From: Sphaerothrix epifaneia
GTDB lineage: Bacteria > Cyanobacteriota > Cyanobacteriia > Phormidesmidales > Phormidesmidaceae
Length of the DNA: 64,000 nt
Assembly (NCBI RefSeq): GCF_042788235.1
Contig: NZ_JBHZOL010000021.1
Coordinates: forward strand, 201,968-265,967
Direction: 5' to 3'
Shown: in pieces, positions 52,420 through 61,338 of the stretch
Position numbering within the stretch: the stretch's first letter is position 1
How the letters are laid out: each line of letters opens with the position of its first letter
The notes under the pieces: generated by a model
Told to the model about the DNA's origin: nothing
What the model saw: only the letters and a program-made list of their open reading frames with translations
Database searches by the model: none
Translations under genes and position numbers: made by a program

Positions 52420-53490
52420 CTATTTCAAATGCTTGAACACCATCTTGAGTAAGTCAGGCTGGGTAAAGGGTTTGGTGAGGTAGCCAGAAGCGCCAACCAG
52501 CTTAGCTTTGGCGCGATCGATCAAGCCCGTATTCCCCGTCACCATAATGATGGGGGTTTGTTTGAACAAGGCATGTCGCCGCAAGAGTGAGCAAAGCTCA
52601 TAGCCATCCAGGTTAGGCATGGTGACATCTAATAAGATCAAGTCGGGTTTGTTGCGAATGATCTTCATCAGCGCACTGACTGGATTTTCAATACGCAAAA
52701 CCTTAAAGGCTTTGTCATCTAAAAACGCCTCGATCGCGTTTAAGACCGTTGGGCTATCGTCAATGCACGCTACCGTGTAGGTTGTCTTTTGCAGAGAACC
52801 GGGCGATCGCTGGCTTTGATCAGGCTGAACAACTGCCTCAGGTGACGTCGGGGAAACCGTCGGCGGCAAATTGACCGTCGCCGGGGCTGGCCGCAGCGGG
52901 GTGGCTGGCATCGCTACGGGACTGGCCACAGCAGCAGGCTGCTGCTTGAGTCGTCGCACCTGGCAAGCCTCAACCAAAGGCCGCAAATCTAGGTGACAAA
53001 ACCGAGGCAACTGGGCTAATTGCCCTTCTGCCAGCAGGTCATAGTTGCCCATTTGCAGCGGCAACACGGTTTCTAACACTTCTTTAGCCAGCGCTTCAAT
53101 TAGCTCAGCCGCTTGGGCAGGGGTTAGGTACTGCTGGCCGACTAGCCAGCAAATAGCTTCATAGTCCCAACAGCGGCTGATGTCTTCTTCAATCGGCTTT
53201 TCAAACAACAGCCGAATTTGAACCCGCACCGGACTTGCTAAGCTGGGAATCTGGGCATTGAGGCGACGCAAATAGCGATCGAGTCGGCCAAAAGGATCTA
53301 AAGAATTAGACGCATAAATGAGCTTTCCTTTCTCTAAATAAAGCATCCAAACATTAGACGCATCGGCAACCCGTAAACAGCCACTCGCTTGCCGACTTGC
53401 AGCCTGCGCCAAGATGCTGAGTAGGTGTAGTTCTTGGGGAGAGCGATAAGAATAGCTATTCATAGCAAGGACACTTGTGCTTGTGCGCAT
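52420..53490 (-). CDS. pixG: PatA/PixG-type response regulator
   Basis: The 356-aa protein (start at the ATG at 53490; an alternative ATG is at 53463, neither with a good Shine-Dalgarno) has an N-terminal PATAN-like domain (about 10-190: ASGCLRVADASNVWMLYLEKGKLIYASN), a Pro-rich linker (about 190-235) and a C-terminal receiver (about 240-355; ACIDDSP, LLDVTMPNLDG, LTKPF). This is the PatA/PixG/PilG architecture; the receiver accepts phosphate from PixL and the PATAN domain contacts the pilus extension motor in Synechocystis. It is the first gene of the operon, after a 1.6-kb upstream region. Confidence 0.9.
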   Translation of the reverse strand: MRTSTSVLAMNSYSYRSPQELHLLSILAQAASRQASGCLRVADASNVWMLYLEKGKLIYASNSLDPFGRLDRYLRRLNAQIPSLASPVRVQIRLLFEKPIEEDISRCWDYEAICWLVGQQYLTPAQAAELIEALAKEVLETVLPLQMGNYDLLAEGQLAQLPRFCHLDLRPLVEACQVRRLKQQPAAVASPVAMPATPLRPAPATVNLPPTVSPTSPEAVVQPDQSQRSPGSLQKTTYTVACIDDSPTVLNAIEAFLDDKAFKVLRIENPVSALMKIIRNKPDLILLDVTMPNLDGYELCSLLRRHALFKQTPIIMVTGNTGLIDRAKAKLVGASGYLTKPFTQPDLLKMVFKHLK

Positions 53491-53992
53491 TTCAGCCAAT
53501 CCGCTTGAAAGAGAGAGAAATCAGTCAGACAGGTCTTCAAAACTGCCAAGTTAGCCGCAAGCCAGCGTCAAGCCACCCGGTAACCGCAGTTGCCGTTACC
53601 GTTAGCTCAATCATCTAAAGAATTTGCAGAGTATTTTTTGCCTTTGCAGCGGTTTATCAACCGATCAAAGGGGCGCAGCAAACTAGCTGTTAATCAAGTC
53701 GCTAAGCTTGAATTTTGCAAACTTCAATGCGCTTTTCTCAGTGCAACACTGCTGGTGGATTTGTGAGCAGCCAAAACTTTGCAGTTTAAAGACCAGTAGA
53801 TTAAGCACCCTGGTAAGTGAAAGCGCGAGATGACCTGATTCTGATCAGATTTCAATTCTTCTAGCTGGATGGGGCACCAGCTCAACTCCGTAAACTCAGC
53901 ATGGTCGTTTAGACCAAACGCCTCAATACTCGTGTAATACCGGAGACAGCGTCAATTTAGGCTCTGCAAGTTTATGGTTTCTTAATGTGACA

Positions 53993-54006
53993 GTACGAAA
54001 ACGTAC
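53993..54006. promoter_or_regulatory. Short inverted repeat GTACG-AAAA-CGTAC
   Basis: Exact 5-bp arms with a 4-bp A spacer, in AT-rich DNA about 500 bp before pixG. Shape is operator-like; no regulator is assigned. Confidence 0.4.
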
Positions 54007-54687
54007 ATTGAATATTCTCAATCCTTGTGCAGAAAGCAAAACGTGATATATTGATGAATTCTAGAAGTGTTCAGAATAAATAAATAAGTAAAATTGCTTA
54101 TTTAGTAGCAATAGTTTGAAGCAAAAACTGTCTACGTTCAGACTTAATTTCTAACTTTATGGGTTTATAAAGAACGCTTTAATTTTCAGCCCATTTTGTG
54201 AAAAGTAGCTTTATTTTTGACTGAAAGCCCGCCTGATTAGCGGCAATCGCTCGTCCCCTTTTTTAGCTTAAAAAATGTCAGTCCTTAGCTAAAAACTCAG
54301 CCATTTGGCGTAGCTTCGTCAAGAATTGTGCGTAATATTGCCCACTGGCTCTGTTTATTGCACCCAGGATGAGTTAGCTTGCAAATCGAAGGCGTTCGGA
54401 AACGTCACCTCTAGCCAGGTTGGGGCAAATTCCTGGTGCTGAGGTCAGTGCATCTCGGTTCATTCTTCTAAACTCAACCGCCGAAAACTCAGTCCATAGT
54501 TTTTGAAAAGGTTGTTTTACCGCAAAATGCTTAAATTTCTGCACGAGTCGATGACTCCTGCCTTTGCCGAACTGCTTCAGTGGTGTCTGATTCAAGACCC
54601 AGCGCAGTTTGGGGTTGACAAGCTTTAAGTTACTTCCAATATGGGCGTTTTATCTGGGTAAACCAGACCGCCAGATTTGCAGGCAGT

Positions 54688-54722
54688 CTTTGCCGCCAGG
54701 TGGGCTTGCTCCAGCGGCAAAG
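54688..54722. repeat. Inverted repeat CTTTGCCGC...GCGGCAAAG
   Basis: Exact 9-bp arms separated by 17 nt, capable of forming an RNA hairpin or cruciform in the long intergenic region. Confidence 0.6.
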
Positions 54723-55011
54723 CCTCAGGGCAGCAGCGGCTACAGCCGATTGCAAACGCGATTAGGCGTTGCTGTAGATAGGTTTAGCCGATCTAACCAG
54801 GTTCTCTGTTAATTGATTGACAAAGCCTTGACCCCCCTCAACGGTTGGGGTGGGGTTGGCGGCAACTCTCATAAGCAAACTCAGACTCAGCCCTGCTAGC
54901 CAGGGTTAGCGCAAACGACAAGGGTTTGTGAATCGATGGGTCTTTGGCTGCCTGCAGACGACTGGCAAATTTTTTAACGCGGTCATTCAGCTATTTTGAC
55001 GGTTCAAACCA

Positions 55012-55047
55012 GCTTCAGTTGGGGTCGTGATCACGGTCAACTGAAGC
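55012..55047. promoter_or_regulatory. Nested palindromic stem-loop upstream of the exopolysaccharide operon
   Basis: Outer arms GCTTCAGTTG and CAACTGAAGC (10 bp, exact) enclose a perfect inner palindrome CGTGATCACG (55026-55035). A further CGTGA/TCACG pairing is available just downstream (55051-55056). The element ends 44 bp before the barrel gene start, so it is placed to act as an operator or a leader RNA structure. Confidence 0.6.
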
Positions 55048-55091
55048 ACTGTCACGACGATTTTATTAGCAACTGCGCTCCCTGATCGATT

Positions 55092-56615
55092 ATGAAAGAC
55101 TTCGCCCCTGATTTTCGGTTTTTCGCAGGCGATCGCCCTTGCATTTTGTGTCCAGCTCAGGTTTTCTGGCTCAGTTTTTGGCTGACTTTCGGCTTTTATT
55201 CCTGTAGCCCCTCGGCGCAGGCAACCGTATTGGCAACTGAACCGGATTTTGCTGAGTGGGCGATCGCTGCCTCACCAACAGACACTTTATCAGCCGCCAA
55301 TCCGGTTGCTAGCCCTGCAGCAGCACCCCATGAACCGGCTGACCCTGAACCCACCGCCACCGCTCCTGAGCCAATAGAAGCGCCAGCAGCCGTGGCTACC
55401 AACGCGGTAGCCCCCCCCCTCTCCGACCAGTCGCCCAGTCTCGCCACCGACAGCCCACCTGAGACAGCCGCAGCTAGCTTAATTGGTCTGAAACGTGGCG
55501 CGATCGCCCAGGCAACGCCTCCCATCCCCGCTGCTGAGGCTGAAAACGCCGCCCCGCAGACAGCCCAAATTGAACTGAATCCTGCAACCAGCGCAGACGA
55601 ATTCCTCCCTGCTGAAACGGATGCAGCCGCTCCAGATCTGCCCCCGCAGGCTGAGCCTTTGCAAACTTATCAGCCCTTGCTAGCGTTTCAGGCGGTTGCG
55701 ATTGTGCAAGACGATGAATTTGCCGGACGGTTAAGAACAACGGCTGTTTATGCCGTTAGTGAGCAGGTACTTTTCGGTGCCACCGTAGACTTAACCACGG
55801 GCGAAGCCTTTGTCGATTCTCGTCAGGAAGGCTTGAGCCTCAATGAACTCTACGTGGCGGCAGCGCCAATCCGTGAACTACCGAATTTGCGTTTGGTCGC
55901 GGGTCTGCTCGATCTAACGTCTTATTTTGACCGCAATAGCTTTGCCAAAGATGGGGCAACCCACTTTTTTAGTCCCGCTTTTCAAACGAATCCGGCTCTC
56001 AGTGCCGCCGGGATTGCCACTCGTCCGGGGCTACTGGTGAACTGGAGCGCCACCGACCAGCTAGAGCTTAAAGCCGCTGCTTTTGCTTCTACTCGCGATC
56101 TAGGGGACTTTGCCCTTGATGGCTTTGCCGCTGAAGTGGGCTTTCGCGTAGAAAACCTGATTGTGCGCGGTACTTATGCAACCGCTCGTGATGCTGGCGA
56201 AAATGACGGCTTTGGTGAAATCTTTCAGTTTCAGCGCAACAATGGCCGCTTTGGTCTGCTGGCAACCGATCGCGAAGTGGCCTATGGCTTTAACGCTGAA
56301 TATTTTATCGAACCGCTGAATCTAGGCTTGTTTGGTCGCTATGGCTGGTACGAAAACACTGACCTTAATCGCGGTGGCAGCACCTTTAGCCTGGGACTCA
56401 ATGCCCTGGATGTGTTTAGCGACCAAGACCGCTTGGGGTTGGCCTATGGTCAGCAACTAACCAACGACGACCTGCGCTCAGGCAAACGACCGGATGTTTG
56501 GGAGCTGTTTTACGATGCGCCGATTGTCACAGGTGTGCGGGCAGGCATTAGCCTGCAAAGCCGCGAAGAGTGGTCTGAAACCGTTGTGGGATTTCGTCTA
56601 AGAGCAGACTGGTAG
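55092..56615 (+). CDS. Outer-membrane beta-barrel protein of the exopolysaccharide operon
   Basis: The 507-aa protein has an N-terminal extension, a hydrophobic signal segment (about 25-44) with an AQA-type cleavage site, an Ala/Pro/Glu-rich linker (about 50-205) and a C-terminal ~300-residue region of alternating amphipathic strands ending in a terminal aromatic (LRAD W), typical of outer-membrane barrels and somewhat like OprB/BcsC-type pores. I do not recognise an exact family. It is the first gene, 12 bp before the TPR gene. In this context it is a candidate glucan export pore, substituting for the barrel part of BcsC (inference). Confidence 0.7.
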   Translation: MKDFAPDFRFFAGDRPCILCPAQVFWLSFWLTFGFYSCSPSAQATVLATEPDFAEWAIAASPTDTLSAANPVASPAAAPHEPADPEPTATAPEPIEAPAAVATNAVAPPLSDQSPSLATDSPPETAAASLIGLKRGAIAQATPPIPAAEAENAAPQTAQIELNPATSADEFLPAETDAAAPDLPPQAEPLQTYQPLLAFQAVAIVQDDEFAGRLRTTAVYAVSEQVLFGATVDLTTGEAFVDSRQEGLSLNELYVAAAPIRELPNLRLVAGLLDLTSYFDRNSFAKDGATHFFSPAFQTNPALSAAGIATRPGLLVNWSATDQLELKAAAFASTRDLGDFALDGFAAEVGFRVENLIVRGTYATARDAGENDGFGEIFQFQRNNGRFGLLATDREVAYGFNAEYFIEPLNLGLFGRYGWYENTDLNRGGSTFSLGLNALDVFSDQDRLGLAYGQQLTNDDLRSGKRPDVWELFYDAPIVTGVRAGISLQSREEWSETVVGFRLRADW

Positions 56616-56627
56616 AGGAGTAAAGCG

Positions 56628-58910
56628 ATGGCAAACAAACGCAAATTAACGATGGCCCTGCAGGCTCTTTATCTCACAGCAGGTTTGACGCTAACCAATA
56701 GCTTAGAAGTTCAGCCTGCGATCGCCCAGAGCAGCGCCGTGCAAGCTGGCTACAGCTTTTTAGAGCGGGGTTGGGTTGACGATGCCATTCAACAGTTTCA
56801 GCAAGCCGTACAGCAACAGCCGCAGTCGGTAGCGGCGCGGTTGGGGCTGGCGGTAGCCTATCAGCGAGCCGGACGCGATAGCGAAGCTTGGCAAGCCTAC
56901 CAGCAAGTTCTATCGCTAGAGGCTAATAATCAGCCTGCCCTCACGGCCATTGGCCAACTGGGTAGCTATCGGCCTGAGTGGCAAGCCCAAGGCATTTTGG
57001 CGCTGACCCAGCTTTTGCAAATTAACCCAGATGACAGCGCTGCCCAAGCGCAACGGGCACTCTTGTTGGGCTATCAGGGTCGCTTTGCCGAGGCGATCGC
57101 CGATTATGAACGCCTGCTAAGCAACCGTCCTGCCCCAGCAACAATTTTGGCAGCGGCTCAAATTTATACCTACAGCGGCAACTACAGGCAAGGCTTGGCG
57201 CTGTTTGAACAGTATTTAGCCACGGGCCAGCCCTTATCAGCCGCAGGGGCAACCGCCTACGCCCAAACATTGCAACAAGCAGGGCGACCCTCAGAAGCGA
57301 TCGCGCTGTTAACTCAGCGCTTGCAATCTGCCCCTGATGATTTGGAGCTACGCTCGGCTTTAGCGGTGGCTTATCAAAGCAACCAGCAAACAGAAGCCGC
57401 CTTAAACACGTTGGCACCGCTACGCGATCGCCCCGATGCGAGGCTGCCCCTAGCGCGATCGCTCAGTCAAATTGCCCGTCAAGCTGGCGAGACAGCCCTT
57501 TACCGCGAAGCCGTTTTGCTCTATCAGCAAGCGCTGGTGGCCACCGCCAATCCTAGCCCTGGCTTGGTTACAGAAGTGGCTGATGTCTTCAGCGAAGACC
57601 CCGACTTTCAAGCGACGGCGCTACAGATCTATGACCAGCTTTTGACCGCTTCACCGTATCAGCCTGCTTTGCAAACCAAACGGCTGATTTTGGCGGCTGA
57701 GCTAGGAGAGTTGACGCCCTTAGAACTGCGATCGCAACTTTTAAGCCTGCTGCAACCCTTGCCCGATGACGCCACCCTGCGGCAGCAAATCGGCCAAGCC
57801 CTAATTCGGTTGGATCACCGCGATCCGGCTCTTTTGCCCATTTATCAAGATCTGATTGCCGCCGCTACCCCGGTAGATTTTCTGTACTTTCGCCTAGCGC
57901 AAATAGAAATGGCTCAGGGCAACTGGTCAGCCGCTAGCGCCGCTATTGCCGCTTATCAAGCCACCCCAGCAGGGCAACAAGACTTGGCGGCTGGCCTGTT
58001 GCTGGCTGAACTCGAACGGCAGCAAGGCAATTTAGCCGCCAGCGCCCAGCAGTACGAGGCTATTCTCAGCCAATCCCAATCCCCGCAGATGATTGAAACA
58101 GCCCTGCTAGGACTCAGTGGCATTCGCCAAAGCCAGCAGCGCTGGGAAGCTGCGTTAGCCGCTTACGAGCAGATCCTCAGCCGCAATCCCCAAAGCGAAC
58201 GAGGCCGCTTAGGCCAAACCTACCTGGCTTTGAAGCTAGAACGCCTCAGCGTTGCCGCCGCAGAAACAGTTTTGCACGATTGGCTAGCTGCTCACCCCCG
58301 CTTGACCCCCGCCGAGGTTTCCTTCGAACTGCTCGATTTAGTCGGAGCGCTACCGCCTGATGCCAAGCGCCAAACTCTGTATGAAACTCTCTTGGCGATC
58401 GCACCTGATCACATCGGCGTCAACCGTCGCTATGTGCAATGGCTGGCTCAAACAGACAAAGCCCAAGCGCTGGCCTACGTGCAGCAGCTTACCCAGGCAG
58501 AAGCCACCCCCGTCGGGCTGTACTTTGTCCAGGGCGAAGTGGCTCAAACCTTAGGTGAGCTAACCCTCGCCAGCCAAGCCTATGAAGCCGTTCTGACTCA
58601 GCAGCCTGAAAACACCGACGCGCTCTCAGCTTTGGCAGGTGTGCGCTTTCAACAGCGGCGACTGCGCCAAGCCGAAACTCTCTACGAACAGGTGCTGGCG
58701 CTCAAACCTCAAGATTGGGAAACGCGCCGCATTTTGGCAGAACTCAAGCTCGCCCAAGATCAGCCGATCGCTGCGTTGCAACAGTTTAGCGACCTCCAAG
58801 GTGCAGAGGAAGCCAGCAGTCTGGAACAACCGCCAGCGCATCGCATCCAGCACATTGAGATTAATTTTCTGCGCCGCCGTGGCTTTCAGCCCTTTTGGGA
58901 GCGGTACTAG
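56628..58910 (+). CDS. Periplasmic TPR protein, BcsC-like scaffold without barrel
   Basis: The 760-aa protein has a signal peptide (about 1-33, ending AIAQ) followed by tetratricopeptide repeats over nearly its full length, for example FLERGWVDDAIQQFQQAVQQQPQSVAARLGLAVAYQRAGR. The C-terminus stops shortly after the last repeats, with no barrel. An AGAGGAG Shine-Dalgarno supports the ATG. In BcsC, periplasmic TPRs guide cellulose to a C-terminal barrel in the same chain; here the barrel is the preceding gene. Genes downstream are BcsB-like and BcsA-like. BcsC relationship is by domain and context. Confidence 0.85.
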   Translation: MANKRKLTMALQALYLTAGLTLTNSLEVQPAIAQSSAVQAGYSFLERGWVDDAIQQFQQAVQQQPQSVAARLGLAVAYQRAGRDSEAWQAYQQVLSLEANNQPALTAIGQLGSYRPEWQAQGILALTQLLQINPDDSAAQAQRALLLGYQGRFAEAIADYERLLSNRPAPATILAAAQIYTYSGNYRQGLALFEQYLATGQPLSAAGATAYAQTLQQAGRPSEAIALLTQRLQSAPDDLELRSALAVAYQSNQQTEAALNTLAPLRDRPDARLPLARSLSQIARQAGETALYREAVLLYQQALVATANPSPGLVTEVADVFSEDPDFQATALQIYDQLLTASPYQPALQTKRLILAAELGELTPLELRSQLLSLLQPLPDDATLRQQIGQALIRLDHRDPALLPIYQDLIAAATPVDFLYFRLAQIEMAQGNWSAASAAIAAYQATPAGQQDLAAGLLLAELERQQGNLAASAQQYEAILSQSQSPQMIETALLGLSGIRQSQQRWEAALAAYEQILSRNPQSERGRLGQTYLALKLERLSVAAAETVLHDWLAAHPRLTPAEVSFELLDLVGALPPDAKRQTLYETLLAIAPDHIGVNRRYVQWLAQTDKAQALAYVQQLTQAEATPVGLYFVQGEVAQTLGELTLASQAYEAVLTQQPENTDALSALAGVRFQQRRLRQAETLYEQVLALKPQDWETRRILAELKLAQDQPIAALQQFSDLQGAEEASSLEQPPAHRIQHIEINFLRRRGFQPFWERY

Positions 58911-58948
58911 TCGCTGCTGATCGATTTACCCGCCTGACCACAAACCTG

Positions 58949-61294
58949 ATGATGACTTTTCGAGACGCCGCCATGCCTTCCTTTTGTCGCCCACTGCCAC
59001 TCGGCTTTTTCGCTAGCTGTTTGCTCTTGCCCACGAGCTTAGTCTGGATGGTTGACCCGGTCTATGGTCAGCCATCTAGCCCAGAAACACCTGCTGCCCA
59101 ACCGGAAGCCACCACCCAAACTCTGCCGCTGCCCACGCCTAAGCTGGCGGCTCCGGTGGTTGAAGCGGCTCCTGCGGGTCAGTATGTGCTGGAATTTAAC
59201 CGCAGCCCGGTTGTAGAAGATCGGCTGCGGTTTGAAGGCATCTACGATGAAGCTCGTCTCTGGTTTACCCGACCGCGCAACTGGCAAACTCAGTCCGTCA
59301 AAGTGCTGCTGCGCTATCGCCACTCGGCAGCTCTGTATGCCACCCGATCTAACATGACGGTGTTGGTCAACGGCACCAGTATTGGCAGCGTACCGCTCAA
59401 TCGCAAGCAAGGAGAACTGGGGGATGCGGTCTTTGAGATTCCGCCACGGCTAATTCGCGACTATAACGAAGTGGTGGTTGCCGCGTTGCAAAACAATTCA
59501 CCTACCTGCACCCAAGACCCCTTTGATCCGTCCTTGTGGTCAGAAGTGCTGCCTGATTCAAAGCTGGTGTTTGACTTTGAACCTCAGTCTATCCCGCTCG
59601 ATTTTCAGCAGTATCCTTATCCCATTGTGGATGTGCTGAGCTTAGAACCCAATCAGGTCGCCTATCTCCAACCCGCAACCGTTGAAGAAACCTGGTTGAC
59701 CGCCGCCAGCCGCTTGCACAGTAGCCTGGGTCGCATTGTCGATTATCGACCGCTAGAGACGCGCCTGATTGAGACGCTTGAGCAAATTGAAGCCGACGAA
59801 CATTTGATTGTGATCGGTACCCCTGCTGAGCAACCCGCTTTGACGGCGCTAGACCTGCCTTTGACGCTCACAGATAACCAGTTCCTAGATGGTGAAGGCC
59901 AGCCTCTGCCAGCCGATGTTGGGGTGCTGGCCCTCACCACCACCCTCGACAATCAGGTACCTGTTTTGGTGGCTACAGGCAACGGGCCAGCGGGGGTGGC
60001 TAAAGCGACTCAGTTTTTGGTGCAAAGTGATGCCGAAGCCATTGGCACCGGACAGGCTATTTTAGTGCAGCAACTCGCAGCCGTGCCCAGCCCACCCACC
60101 CGCGACTGGCCCAAATATTTGCCAGCGCAAGATTCCTTTGCTCTACAGGAGCTGAAAACGTTCAACCAGCAGACTTTTGCTGATGTGACGGTTTGGGGGT
60201 CGCAAGCGCCTGCTCTAGAATTCGATTTTCGGGCCTTGCCAGACGATCAGTTTTTGCCGGGGAGCAGTATGCGGCTGAGCTATAGCTATGGGCCGCAGGT
60301 GAATCCGCTAACGTCTCAGGTGGAAGTCAAAATTGACGGGGTGGCCATTGGTGGAGAACGCCTGCGATCGGAGGATGGCGGGACGCGAGAAAGTATCAAG
60401 CTCAATCTGCCCACCGATTTGATCAAACCCTATTCCAAAATGCAGGTTAACTTTCGGCTTGACCCCCGCGAGCGCCGCTCTTGCAGCCGGGTCACCGATC
60501 AGCAGCTTTGGGGCACCATTCATGCAGACACTCAGTTTGATTTGGTGCGTGAGATTGCGGCTTGGCTACCTGACTTAAAGCTTTTGCAATATGGATTTCC
60601 TTTTGCAGCGCCACAGGATCTTTCGCAAACCGCGATCGCAGTTCCCGATGAACCCAGCAGCAGCGACCTGCTGGTAATGCTAGAAATGAGCGAACGCCTA
60701 GGCCGACTCAGCCAAGCTGAATCGGTTGAGCTAGCGGTCTATCGAGCCAGCCAAATTCCAGCAGCGATAAAGCAAGATCGTCATCTGATTGCTATTGGCT
60801 TACAAAAAGATTTTCCCCTGAGTGAAGCTTTTGACCCGGCAGCGGGATTTCAGCTTGGTCATACCTTTTCGCGGCAATGGCAGCAAAGCCAGATTCAGAC
60901 CCTCCCCGATGATGAAGGCTTGGTGAAGCAAATGCGATCGCCCTGGAATGAAGAGCGGGTATTGCTGGCTCTTAGTGCCCAAACAGCAGCGGGCTTAGAC
61001 CATGTGCGGCAATTGCTAGATCAAGATTCGCTGTTTTATCAGCTAGAAGGCGACACCGTGTTGATTAGCGCCAGCGAAGCCACCCCCGATCCTTACGACC
61101 CGCAAGCCTATGACCTGACGGTGCTCAAGCAGGCGCAACAGCAGCGCACCTCTTTAGAAAAAAGACCCCGACAGCTCTTTTTGAGCCTACAGCGTCACTG
61201 GCTGTTTCTCTCGACGGGTACGATCGCCGCCGCGCTGATTTTTTACGGCATTGCCCAGCAGTTGATCCAGCGCCTGTCGCGTTCGGATGCTTAA
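58949..61294 (+). CDS. bcsB: BcsB-like periplasmic cellulose synthase subunit
   Basis: The 781-aa protein (start taken at the ATG at 58949; ATGs at 58952 and 58973 are alternatives and none has a strong Shine-Dalgarno) has a signal sequence, a Pro-rich linker, two repeats of carbohydrate-binding/flavodoxin-like BcsB modules (segments RFEGIYDEARLWFTRPRNW and LDFDFRALPDDQFLPGSSMRLSY-type) and one C-terminal transmembrane helix (about residues 755-775). BcsB anchors BcsA and guides the polymer through the periplasm. A Cys pair (NNSPTCTQDPF and RRSCSRV) may form disulfides. Starts 38 bp after the TPR stop. Confidence 0.85.
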   Translation: MMTFRDAAMPSFCRPLPLGFFASCLLLPTSLVWMVDPVYGQPSSPETPAAQPEATTQTLPLPTPKLAAPVVEAAPAGQYVLEFNRSPVVEDRLRFEGIYDEARLWFTRPRNWQTQSVKVLLRYRHSAALYATRSNMTVLVNGTSIGSVPLNRKQGELGDAVFEIPPRLIRDYNEVVVAALQNNSPTCTQDPFDPSLWSEVLPDSKLVFDFEPQSIPLDFQQYPYPIVDVLSLEPNQVAYLQPATVEETWLTAASRLHSSLGRIVDYRPLETRLIETLEQIEADEHLIVIGTPAEQPALTALDLPLTLTDNQFLDGEGQPLPADVGVLALTTTLDNQVPVLVATGNGPAGVAKATQFLVQSDAEAIGTGQAILVQQLAAVPSPPTRDWPKYLPAQDSFALQELKTFNQQTFADVTVWGSQAPALEFDFRALPDDQFLPGSSMRLSYSYGPQVNPLTSQVEVKIDGVAIGGERLRSEDGGTRESIKLNLPTDLIKPYSKMQVNFRLDPRERRSCSRVTDQQLWGTIHADTQFDLVREIAAWLPDLKLLQYGFPFAAPQDLSQTAIAVPDEPSSSDLLVMLEMSERLGRLSQAESVELAVYRASQIPAAIKQDRHLIAIGLQKDFPLSEAFDPAAGFQLGHTFSRQWQQSQIQTLPDDEGLVKQMRSPWNEERVLLALSAQTAAGLDHVRQLLDQDSLFYQLEGDTVLISASEATPDPYDPQAYDLTVLKQAQQQRTSLEKRPRQLFLSLQRHWLFLSTGTIAAALIFYGIAQQLIQRLSRSDA

Positions 61295-61338
61295 GCTTTT
61301 CGCGATCGCGCCTGCCCTTTTATTGATATCCGGCACTC

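Larger units (their letters stand above)
53491..55091. promoter_or_regulatory. 1.6-kb divergent region between pix and cellulose-type operons
   Basis: The longest non-coding stretch in the window. The part at 53950-54250 is AT-rich and holds the short inverted repeat at 53993. The part beyond 54600 has several hairpins, including 54688-54722 and 55012-55047. Codon ORFs here (54374-54595 minus, 54609-54812 plus) look like noise. A 33-codon plus-strand ORF at 54527-54628 has natural-looking codon use but no Shine-Dalgarno or homologue known to me. It presumably carries promoters and long leaders for both operons. Confidence 0.6.

Noticed and set aside
54374..54812. Two ORFs of 73 and 67 codons in the long intergenic region
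   Set aside because: No ribosome-binding site, no recognisable domain and noise-like composition; a remnant gene cannot be excluded.
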